Shown here in pieces: positions 9,559-15,682 of a DNA stretch of 64,000 nucleotides. Under the pieces are notes generated by a model that was not told where the DNA came from, made no database searches, and worked only from the letters and a program-made list of their open reading frames with translations. The translations under genes were made by a program, and so were the position numbers. This stretch comes from an uncultured Muribaculaceae bacterium. Lineage in GTDB: Bacteria > Bacteroidota > Bacteroidia > Bacteroidales > Muribaculaceae. Position 1 is the first letter of the stretch. Each line of letters starts with the position of its first letter. The stretch spans positions 26,555-90,554 of the forward strand of contig CAJTZQ010000002.1 in NCBI GenBank assembly GCA_910583795.1, written 5' to 3'.

Positions 9559-9858
9559 ATGAAAGAACAAAAGGTTAATCTCCCGGGCTATGAAGGAGTA
9601 GATGCAGCTTGGCTCGCTTCAATTTTAGATGGTATACATGATATAGCTCAAGAACTTGCTTACATGAATGCTTGCAATCTCTCAAAGTTGGACAATCCTG
9701 ATAGGAACCATGTTCGTCATGCTTTTGCTTTTGCTCAGGACAGAGCCAAACAAGATCTATTCGAAATTATGCTTCAAATCCGGAAAGCGAGAACTCCCAT
9801 AGAGCCTGCAAAACAAGAGAATTATAGACGATTTGTTTGCAAATATTGCAATACATGA
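9559..9858 (+). CDS. Hypothetical protein
   Basis: 99 aa, soluble, helical (LDGIHDIAQELAYMNACNLSKL). It ends in a CKYCNT tail with a CxxC pair. No family recognised. Its last 37 nt overlap the end of the convergent gene 9822-10094, so expression of the two may interfere. Confidence 0.55.
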   Translation: MKEQKVNLPGYEGVDAAWLASILDGIHDIAQELAYMNACNLSKLDNPDRNHVRHAFAFAQDRAKQDLFEIMLQIRKARTPIEPAKQENYRRFVCKYCNT

Positions 9859-10094
9859 TAAATAAAATCATAACAATCATCACCGAAACAAGTCGGTAGT
9901 CTATTCTCTAAAGGCGTAAATCCAATTTTTTCTTTGGCAAGATAATCCTCTAAATCTGTTAGGGTTATTTTGCCATTTCTTATATCTTCAACTATATGAG
10001 CCAAAGTTCTCAACGTTGCGCCATTATCAATTGATGGAAACTGCGAAGCATCAAAATCATTTTTTAACGTCCTAAAATAACCGTAGTCTTCCAT
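9822..10094 (-). CDS. Hypothetical acidic protein
   Basis: 90 aa from ATG 10092-10094 (MEDYGYFRTLKND), which overlaps the 3' end of the upstream 50-aa gene by 23 bp. Soluble; the ITLTDLEDYLAKEKIGF stretch is helical. The tail CFGDDCYDFIYHVLQYL is typical of small immunity-like or accessory proteins, but no family is recognised. The reading frame continues upstream to 10169, but the internal ATG better fits the overlap with the preceding gene. Confidence 0.5.
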   Translation of the reverse strand: MEDYGYFRTLKNDFDASQFPSIDNGATLRTLAHIVEDIRNGKITLTDLEDYLAKEKIGFTPLENRLPTCFGDDCYDFIYHVLQYLQTNRL

Positions 10095-10224
10095 AATTAT
10101 AAGTTTTAAGTGTCGAGGGTAAGTTTGGGTTGATAATTGCACCATTATCCAATTCCTTCTGCAATTCACTTATAGCATTGGTAATATCACTTATTGCCGT
10201 TTTTACAAATTCTTTTAGTTCCAT
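10072..10224 (-). CDS. 50-aa protein resembling a trypsin-co-occurring-type domain
   Basis: Opens MELKEFVKTAISDITNAI and contains GAIINP, the pattern of small helical proteins I recall as trypco2-like in conflict-system loci. It stops at CTA 10072-10074 inside the next gene (23-bp overlap), suggesting translational coupling with 9822-10094. The similarity is from memory of the N-terminal signature and is tentative. The 10225-10352 stretch upstream holds no further gene that I can see. Confidence 0.45.
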   Translation of the reverse strand: MELKEFVKTAISDITNAISELQKELDNGAIINPNLPSTLKTYNYGRLRLF

Positions 10225-10352
10225 AACTTCTTATGAATTAATATTCTAATCGAATCTATTTATCATAAGGGTGATTATGTGAGAAAATATACAATTGACA
10301 AATCATCTATAAGGATCTTTCTATTTTTTCAAATAATTAATGAGACATTTGC

Positions 10353-11552
10353 TTAATTATTAAAAAATTCGTTCTTATTAGATTGCTTAGTTTGGAAATT
10401 GCCATTTAGAACTTTATGAAGTGTTAGTTCGTATGTTGGATAGTCAACTCCTTCATAGGAATATTTTGGATTAAAATCAAAAGCATCAGACCATTTTGAA
10501 ACTGAATACGTGACATTACTCGTAAATCCCCCTTTTGGAAAATTTAAACCATTATCCTTTTCCTTGTACCAATTATTGCCATACATGACTTTAATAATGC
10601 ATCTATATGCCGGAATCTGTTTCATTGTGAATTCAGAATTTTTTCTTACAAACACGTTTCTTAAGACGTTTCCGTTTTCGCTACACAATAAAACCACTGC
10701 ATCCGTAGAAGACTCATTTGAGATCCTTAAATAGCTTAATGATTCTTTATCAAACTCACCTCGTCCGTAAACAGAATAAAAAGGGATCTCTCCCGTATAA
10801 AAATGTTCGTATTGAATATTTTGATACTCAGATTTATTTATGTCTACTTCTTGTGAATGTATCTTCTTGCCATTCTCTGATTTATACGTTGCTGTTCCTT
10901 TTGAAATTATTTTGCCGGAAGAATCCCTAATAGATCCGTCCTCCGGATAATAAGTGTAGGTTTCACCTATTATATCATCTTCAGACTGAGTACCATCACT
11001 ATGACCTGTTATATTTTTCGATTTCAGGTCAGCGGGATTATCCGCGTCCTGCACAACATCGGGATTCTCATTTATAACATATTCTTCAAAATCATTCTCT
11101 TCTTCTGAATTATCACTTAAGGAGAAATATATACCTATAATTATAATTAAAAGCATTGGAAGTGTGGCTAACAATATATTTGCACTTTCTATTCTTTTAC
11201 TTTGTTTTCCCACACTCTTTTGTAAAAACGTTTCTTTGAATATTTCGTCACGTTCTCTCCTTTGAAGCATTCCTCGATAATCTTGATATCTTTTCCACTC
11301 GTTGGGATTATCAATCTGTTTGAATATTTCGACAAATTTCTTTTCTGCAATTGAGGAATGAACTCCATATTTCATCATACAATCAAAGAATTCATCATAT
11401 AATCTTTGATACTTACGGAAACGATTTACACTCATCCGAAGATTGGATGCAGCTTGAACATCAGGATCTTTCTTCGATTTAATTGATTCATATAACCAGA
11501 ACAGAACCGCTCCTGCAAGAACAAACCCCAATCCACACAAGATTGATGTCAT
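10353..11552 (-). CDS. Two-segment membrane protein, unknown function
   Basis: 399 aa. The first TM segment is near residues 4-20 (ILCGLGFVLAGAVLFWLY). A charged helical cytoplasmic stretch of about 105 residues follows (YQRLYDEFFDCMMKYGV, QKSVGKQSKRI), then a second TM near 127-147 (LLATLPMLLIIIIGIYFSL) and an acidic, then beta-rich, C-terminal half. That half contains repeated YYPEDGSIRDSSGK-like strands suggesting an extracytoplasmic beta domain. No family recognised. Same direction as the lipoprotein gene 11634-11987, so they may form an accessory (moron-like) pair expressed in the lysogen (inference). Confidence 0.6.
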   Translation of the reverse strand: MTSILCGLGFVLAGAVLFWLYESIKSKKDPDVQAASNLRMSVNRFRKYQRLYDEFFDCMMKYGVHSSIAEKKFVEIFKQIDNPNEWKRYQDYRGMLQRRERDEIFKETFLQKSVGKQSKRIESANILLATLPMLLIIIIGIYFSLSDNSEEENDFEEYVINENPDVVQDADNPADLKSKNITGHSDGTQSEDDIIGETYTYYPEDGSIRDSSGKIISKGTATYKSENGKKIHSQEVDINKSEYQNIQYEHFYTGEIPFYSVYGRGEFDKESLSYLRISNESSTDAVVLLCSENGNVLRNVFVRKNSEFTMKQIPAYRCIIKVMYGNNWYKEKDNGLNFPKGGFTSNVTYSVSKWSDAFDFNPKYSYEGVDYPTYELTLHKVLNGNFQTKQSNKNEFFNN

Positions 11553-11633
11553 TTTTTATCCTCCATTCATTTAATTATCTTCTCTTATCAATTCAGCATT
11601 CTCATTCTCAAGGTTGGTAGTACAGATTGTAAA

Positions 11634-11987
11634 TTAATTATCAATCCTGTATTGTTCAAAGTCTATGTCTATTGTATCATTACGATTTGATATTTCCAAA
11701 AGCTTTTCATAGATTTCATCGTTTACACACATACTACAGACTCTGAATTTATTAATATCTGGGATTACAAAATTCAAAGTATCAACTAAATGTTTAGCAT
11801 AATTTGATTTACCATTGTTATCTCCCCCAAACAGTAATTTAATGCAATTCTCATTACTATGAATAACATGAGAATCATCTTCATAAATATATTTACCTAA
11901 TGTAAAAGTCTTTTCTTCATCTTTCTGTGTTGAACATGACCAAAAAATAAATATGAGACATATAATACTAATGGATGCAAGCTTCAT
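11634..11987 (-). CDS. Lipoprotein with Cys motif, unknown function
   Basis: 117 aa. Signal peptide MKLASISIICLIFIFWSC with Cys-18 as the lipobox cysteine, so probably membrane-anchored. The mature part carries H-S-N-E-N-C and later C-S-M-C, a His/Cys set resembling small metal- or disulfide-bearing domains. No family recognised. It lies between the repressor and the two-TM protein, all on the minus strand; position beside the lysogeny switch fits lysogenic expression (inference). Confidence 0.6.
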   Translation of the reverse strand: MKLASISIICLIFIFWSCSTQKDEEKTFTLGKYIYEDDSHVIHSNENCIKLLFGGDNNGKSNYAKHLVDTLNFVIPDINKFRVCSMCVNDEIYEKLLEISNRNDTIDIDFEQYRIDN

Positions 11988-12001
11988 ACGAATTTAAAAT
12001 T

Positions 12002-12709
12002 TTATGGTTTAATTAGTCTGAATTCTCCAGACTGGTTAACGATATATCCTAACACACTGAAGATGTGAAGCACATCTTCAAGAGCGACCTCAAACGGCTC
12101 ATGAACCAAGCGTCCATCATCATACTTTTCCGAATTTGAGGAATAAAGCATGATAGAGTTAGGAGAGCTGCCACGCTGTACCCTTTTTGTCACCCTGTAT
12201 TCTCTTGTCTCGATCACATAATTCCTACCTGGTACCAACAGATGTTTATCCAAAACTTCCCGCACGGCAAGCACACACCCGTCGGGATATTCAACCATCG
12301 AGTCTCCTACATGGCGTATAGCTGCTGTCTCACGACCGTCAAACCATCCTCCCGGCTGAATATAGCCTTTTAACGAACCTACATCAGAAGCTGACACACG
12401 TCCATTGTAGCCGCCAGTGGTCTCAGCATCATAAAATGGTATGACTCGTTCCTTATAGCCCGATACCTCATTCGATTCACCTTTATCTGGCAAAAGCATG
12501 TTTCCTTCTCCTGTCAGTAACCATTCAGGATTTACCATCGGGAATGCTAATGTAATCTTATATTGTGCCGCCTCAGATAAGCTTTTTGTATTACCTTTAA
12601 TTAATTCACGTACAGTTTGAGGTGTTTTAAAACCCACAAACTCAGCAAATTTTGGAATATTCATATTAGAATATTCCAAAAGGGCTTCTATTCGTTGAGA
12701 TAATATCAT
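12002..12709 (-). CDS. S24/LexA-like phage repressor
   Basis: 235 aa. An N-terminal HTH (about residues 5-65; FAEFVGFKTPQTVRELIKG) joins to a C-terminal S24 peptidase-like domain. The GDSMVEYPDG motif supplies the candidate catalytic Ser and RVTKRVQ the candidate Lys. This is the cI/LexA arrangement in which RecA-stimulated self-cleavage or dimerisation controls lysogeny. Divergent from the Cro-like gene across a 111-bp region containing a perfect dyad, the likely operator. The best candidate master repressor of the prophage. Confidence 0.88.
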   Translation of the reverse strand: MILSQRIEALLEYSNMNIPKFAEFVGFKTPQTVRELIKGNTKSLSEAAQYKITLAFPMVNPEWLLTGEGNMLLPDKGESNEVSGYKERVIPFYDAETTGGYNGRVSASDVGSLKGYIQPGGWFDGRETAAIRHVGDSMVEYPDGCVLAVREVLDKHLLVPGRNYVIETREYRVTKRVQRGSSPNSIMLYSSNSEKYDDGRLVHEPFEVALEDVLHIFSVLGYIVNQSGEFRLIKP

Positions 12710-12733
12710 ATTGTTAATCTATGTTAAATTATA

Positions 12734-12768
12734 TAATATGATATTGTATATATTGTAATATCATATTA
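12734..12768. promoter_or_regulatory. Probable repressor/Cro operator, perfect 12-bp dyad
   Basis: TAATATGATATT (12734-12745) and AATATCATATTA (12757-12768) are perfect inverted arms separated by 11 nt. They lie between divergent repressor and Cro-like genes and overlap the rightward promoter elements, as expected of an operator. Confidence 0.7.
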
Positions 12769-12774
12769 CCTTTG
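12743..12774 (+). promoter_or_regulatory. Probable early rightward promoter
   Basis: The -7 box TACCTTTG (12767-12774) matches TAnnTTTG. An ATTG at 12743-12746 sits 20 nt upstream in the -33 position. The promoter lies inside the dyad operator, so repressor binding would block it. It drives the Cro-like gene starting at 12821. Confidence 0.6.
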
Positions 12775-12820
12775 CATCACGATAGTAAAAGTTATCGCAA
12801 ATATAATAAATAATAATGAT

Positions 12821-13039
12821 ATGACAACGCAATTATCTCTCAAACAACTTTACGATAAAGTCCTTTCAAAACCGGCTCCCGGACTCTCTTTCGTAAAAGA
12901 AGTCGCTAATGTGACAAAAAAGAGCGAGCCGGCAGTAAGAAGATGGCTCAGTGGTGCAGCGACACCCGACGCACTCACTCAGGAAGTTCTCGCCAAACAT
13001 TTCAACACAACCCCGGAAGCCCTATTCCCAAAAGCGTAA
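12821..13039 (+). CDS. Cro-like HTH regulator
   Basis: 72 aa, nearly all an HTH domain: the VANVTKKSEPAVRRWLSG segment is a helix-turn-helix with recognition helix around PAVRRWL. First gene to the right of the repressor and divergent from it, the classical Cro position. It would compete for the dyad operator (inference). It ends 5 nt before the next start, so it is co-transcribed with the excisionase-like gene. Confidence 0.75.
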   Translation: MTTQLSLKQLYDKVLSKPAPGLSFVKEVANVTKKSEPAVRRWLSGAATPDALTQEVLAKHFNTTPEALFPKA

Positions 13040-13044
13040 TACCC

Positions 13045-13323
13045 ATGGACATCAAATCAATCCTCGAAAGAATAGAGAAATATACCCTTCTGGCTGCAAA
13101 GTCTGTCCTCACGGTCAAAGACCTTTCACTCCTGATCGGTATTTCTGAAGACAGGATACGCCACCTTGTTTGCGGCAGGGAGATCCCCTACTACAAACAA
13201 GGAACCAAGGTCTATTTCAAAAAATCTGAAATAGAAGACTGGCAACTTGCAAAACGTATCCCCACCGCAGCGGAACTCAAGACAGTAGCAGCAACCCGCT
13301 CAGCCATCACCTCAAGTAGATAA
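13045..13323 (+). CDS. Excisionase-like winged-helix protein
   Basis: 92 aa from ATG 13045. LTVKDLSLLIGISEDRIRHLVCGREIPYYKQGTKVYF is an HTH_17/MerR-type DNA-binding helix set followed by a wing and a helix SEIEDWQL, as in phage and transposon excisionases. A role in excision or early regulation is likely. The reading frame is open upstream from 12943, but that part overlaps the Cro-like gene and is not part of the domain. Confidence 0.75.
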   Translation: MDIKSILERIEKYTLLAAKSVLTVKDLSLLIGISEDRIRHLVCGREIPYYKQGTKVYFKKSEIEDWQLAKRIPTAAELKTVAATRSAITSSR

Positions 13324-13343
13324 CCATCAACGCCAATCAAATT

Positions 13344-13607
13344 ATGAAAAACGTGGAAACTGAAGATAAATGGACGCTCCGCCCCGGAGATTTCAGACCT
13401 GAGCGCCTAAACGACATCCTTGATATTATTGGCTACAGTAAAAGGGCTGTCGAACAGATGCGGATCTCCGGAAATCTGTTCGACAGTAAGGACGAAGCCA
13501 TAGAGGCATCTATAGCGGTAAGAGCTGAGCTCACCAAAATGCAATTTATTCGTCAAGAACGTCGAGGGTATAGCCAACAAAACGGTCACCCCGGGGGAAC
13601 CAACTAA
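13344..13607 (+). CDS. Hypothetical early phage protein
   Basis: 87 aa, soluble: LRPGDFRPERLNDILDIIGYSKRAVEQMRISGNLF then an acidic helix. No family recognised. It sits in the early rightward cluster 20 nt after the excisionase-like gene with a short A-rich leader and is probably part of the same transcript. Confidence 0.55.
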   Translation: MKNVETEDKWTLRPGDFRPERLNDILDIIGYSKRAVEQMRISGNLFDSKDEAIEASIAVRAELTKMQFIRQERRGYSQQNGHPGGTN

Positions 13608-13623
13608 TAAAATTCAAATCATT

Positions 13624-13890
13624 ATGAAAAAGACTTCTCAAACACCTCATCACCTCATTGCAATCCTCGTGGTTGCCCTCGCTCTCGCTTTCGTCTGCCA
13701 CATCGCACGATCATTCGAACGTCCCTGCCCGGCTCTCATCCGTCACGACGTAAGCTGGAAAGCATTCTGTGAATCCACAGGTCGCCAACTCGCCGACACA
13801 AGTCAGAACGCAATCGACGAGTACCTCGACACATGGCGCGGATCAGCCCTCGAAGAGGAAGCACTCATAGCTAACGGCATCGAGCCTTGA
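13624..13890 (+). CDS. Small single-pass membrane protein
   Basis: 88 aa. One TM or signal-anchor segment near residues 10-28 (LIAILVVALALAFVCHIA). A hydrophilic C-terminal part follows with two Cys (C-P-A-L, F-C-E-S), probably extracytoplasmic. No family recognised. Followed within 3 nt by a Cys-rich mini-gene. Confidence 0.5.
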   Translation: MKKTSQTPHHLIAILVVALALAFVCHIARSFERPCPALIRHDVSWKAFCESTGRQLADTSQNAIDEYLDTWRGSALEEEALIANGIEP

Positions 13891-13892
13891 CC

Positions 13893-14054
13893 ATGGGAAT
13901 AGCTTCAATATGCACCGGATGTACAAATTCCGTCGGTACACTAAACGGACTCTGGTGCCGTCCACTCCGGCGATACGTCCAATACGCCCGCAAACGTCCC
14001 TGCGAAACAATCTCTCACAACCCACAACTCAAAACTCAAAACCAACATGATTAA
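13893..14054 (+). CDS. 53-aa Cys-rich protein, zinc-ribbon-like
   Basis: MGIASICTGC begins a protein with C-x2-C, then LWC and a late KRPC, four Cys that could bind zinc. The RRYVQYARKRPC end resembles small conserved proteins of Bacteroidetes phages. Its last codons read through an A-rich heptamer leader (CTCAAAA-type) and overlap the next gene start (ATG 14047). Confidence 0.5.
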   Translation: MGIASICTGCTNSVGTLNGLWCRPLRRYVQYARKRPCETISHNPQLKTQNQHD

Positions 14055-14310
14055 ATCAATTCTCCGCATAGCAATCCTCTTCTCCCTCGGCATAGTGGCA
14101 ATCATCGGTATTCTCTGCACTCCTCCCGAGAATTCCGGACGATGGTTCGCCGATCTTTTCACATCGAAAGCCATAGGCATTCTTGCAGCTTGGGCATTTA
14201 TCCACCTGTTCCGCATCTGGAAATGCACGGATCCTCACATCAGGGCTTTCGACGAATCACAAAGCAAAGAACTTAAGAATGGCAATTTCGATAACCAATA
14301 TGGCAAGTAA
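14047..14310 (+). CDS. Small two-TM membrane protein
   Basis: 87 aa with two hydrophobic segments, IAILFSLGIVAIIGILC (about 8-24) and IGILAAWAFIHLF (about 42-56), and a charged C-terminus. Overlaps the Cys-rich mini-gene by 8 nt. No family recognised; a position among early genes would fit a membrane-acting phage protein, but the function is unknown. Confidence 0.5.
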   Translation: MIKSILRIAILFSLGIVAIIGILCTPPENSGRWFADLFTSKAIGILAAWAFIHLFRIWKCTDPHIRAFDESQSKELKNGNFDNQYGK

Positions 14311-14547
14311 GCATCGATTGTTTTTAGGCTCAATCTTAAGTGTAAAAAATCGAATATTTAGGCTCATAGAACCTATGACACACCTCCGTCGCGACGACGC
14401 ATGGTTGTCAGATTTAATAAATCTAAGGTATGATTTAGACTTTCATTTGTGTAATTGCCCCAAGGTCGCGAGATCCTCAGGCAATAGTGTTAAAAATGAT
14501 TATGCAAACGACTCCGCCACGTCGTGACGACGCACGGCGGAGAACAT
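14311..14547 (+). other. Gene-free structured region before the tRNA-like gene
   Basis: No credible gene in 237 bp. Visible structures: GATTG/CAATC hairpin near 14328; TTTAGGCTCA twice (about 14335 and 14360); hairpin CGTCG-CGA-CGACG near 14388; AGATTTA/TAAATCT near 14418; hairpin CTCCGCC...CGTCG-TGA-CGACG...GGCGGAG at about 14512-14542. The two CGTCG hairpins share the flanking GCAYGG. It could be a small RNA, a terminator cluster or a replication or regulatory site. Confidence 0.4.
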
Positions 14548-14633
14548 GACCTGGTAGCTCAGTGGCAGAGCGGTGAGGAATCCGGAATACCGGACAGCTC
14601 TCTCGGTCGGCGGTTCGATCCCGCCCCGGGTCA
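14548..14633 (+). tRNA. tRNA-like gene with abnormal anticodon arm
   Basis: Acceptor arms GACCTGG (14548-14554) and CCGGGTC (14626-14632) pair over 7 bp with one G-T wobble. The D arm GCTC-AGTGGCA-GAGC and the T arm GGCGG-TTCGATC-CCGCC are canonical. The 36 nt between D and T arms do not form a normal 5-bp stem with a 7-nt loop; the best local fold is TCCGG-AATA-CCGGA, or GTGAG/CTCTC with a mismatch and a 22-nt loop. No CCA is encoded. No anticodon can be assigned. Either a degenerate tRNA or a tRNA-like element. Confidence 0.5.
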
Positions 14634-14670
14634 CAAACAAGGCTGAATGCCTTGTCATGTTGAATGGATC

Positions 14671-14706
14671 GGGCGGTTGCGCCGCCGGCGTGCCGCCCTT
14701 TCTTCT
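14671..14706 (+). terminator. Terminator-like hairpin after the tRNA-like gene
   Basis: GGGCGG (14671-14676) pairs with CCGCCC (14693-14698), followed by TTTCTTCT. A smaller hairpin, CAAGGC-TGAAT-GCCTTG, lies just upstream at about 14637-14654. It would end the tRNA-like transcript before the RecT-like gene. Confidence 0.5.
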
Positions 14707-14746
14707 CATGACATCAGCATCCGCCACAAACAAAATCCATTCAATC

Positions 14747-15682
14747 ATGTGTAACAAACAATCAAACCCCGACACCTCCCCTCAGGCTCAGGAAAAGAGG
14801 GAGGAAGCGCGAGACCTTGACAAAGACATCGCCATCGCTGATCGTCAGTTGCAGCTCGCAAACACCCGCGCCAACGCGCAATACAATCTCTCGATTGCCG
14901 GACAGATCCAACGCCAGTTCGAAGCCCTGCAACGGGTGGCGAAGGCTTGGGCTGATTCCACCATTGTCCCCACGTCATACCGTGGCAACATCGGCAACTG
15001 TGTCATAGCCCTCGACATTGCGTTCCGGATGAACATCAATGCTCTCACTGTGATGCAGAACCTCTACATTGTTCATGGCAATCCCTCATGGTCTTCTAAA
15101 TTCCTTGTGGCATCCATCAACACCTGCGGACGCTTCACAAACCTCCGCTACCGCAAGCGCAATCTCGGTAAGGTGGGTAAAGTCAAATACAACACCTATG
15201 AATGGGTACAGAAGGAGGGCAAGAAAGAGAGGGAGAAAACAATCGTGGTCAAGGAAGGCGATTTCTCTAATGTCGACAACTGGGAATGCGTGGCGTATGC
15301 CGTGGAGAAATCCACAGGTGAAACCCTTGAAGGGGATGCAGTCTCCATCGCCATGGCTATTCAGGAGGGATGGTACACCAAAGATGGTTCCAAATGGATC
15401 ACAATGCCGCAACTCATGCTCTCCTATCGCGCAGCAGCATTCTGGCAGCGCATCTACGCTCCGGAAATCTCTATGGGCTTCCGCACTGTTGAAGAGGAAC
15501 GCGACGTGGAAGATGTGAATTATGAAGATGTCACCGACTCTTACAGCATTCCTCAACAGCATGGAGCTTCCGGTCAGGATACAAAAACTCAGTCCACAAA
15601 TGTGGAGGATGCAAAAGACCGTCTCCGCAATCGTGATACCCGTCAGCAGGAAGCCGTCAAACCTAAAATCGAAATGCCATGA
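14747..15682 (+). CDS. recT: RecT-like single-strand annealing protein
   Basis: 311 aa. The central NALTVMQNLYIVHGNPSWSSK and the KWITMPQLMLSYRAAAFWQRI segment (about residues 215-240) match the RecT family pattern (W...P..M...RA). An acidic, Gln-rich tail follows. RecT-type proteins anneal single strands during phage recombination and usually pair with an exonuclease, here the next gene, which overlaps by 4 nt (ATGA). ATG 14747 is chosen; the open frame upstream to 14573 runs through the tRNA-like gene and cannot be coding. Coiled-coil-like N-terminus (residues 12-60). Confidence 0.8.
   Translation: MCNKQSNPDTSPQAQEKREEARDLDKDIAIADRQLQLANTRANAQYNLSIAGQIQRQFEALQRVAKAWADSTIVPTSYRGNIGNCVIALDIAFRMNINALTVMQNLYIVHGNPSWSSKFLVASINTCGRFTNLRYRKRNLGKVGKVKYNTYEWVQKEGKKEREKTIVVKEGDFSNVDNWECVAYAVEKSTGETLEGDAVSIAMAIQEGWYTKDGSKWITMPQLMLSYRAAAFWQRIYAPEISMGFRTVEEERDVEDVNYEDVTDSYSIPQQHGASGQDTKTQSTNVEDAKDRLRNRDTRQQEAVKPKIEMP

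Noticed and set aside
14547..14640. Similarity of the reverse strand of the tRNA-like gene (GAGCTGTCCGGT) to family A
   Set aside because: Shared stretch is 12 bp and the hairpin part is absent; probably chance.
14500..14775. Minus-strand ORF reading GGIEPPTERAV...
   Set aside because: It is antisense to the tRNA-like gene; such peptides are well-known false ORFs opposite tRNA genes.
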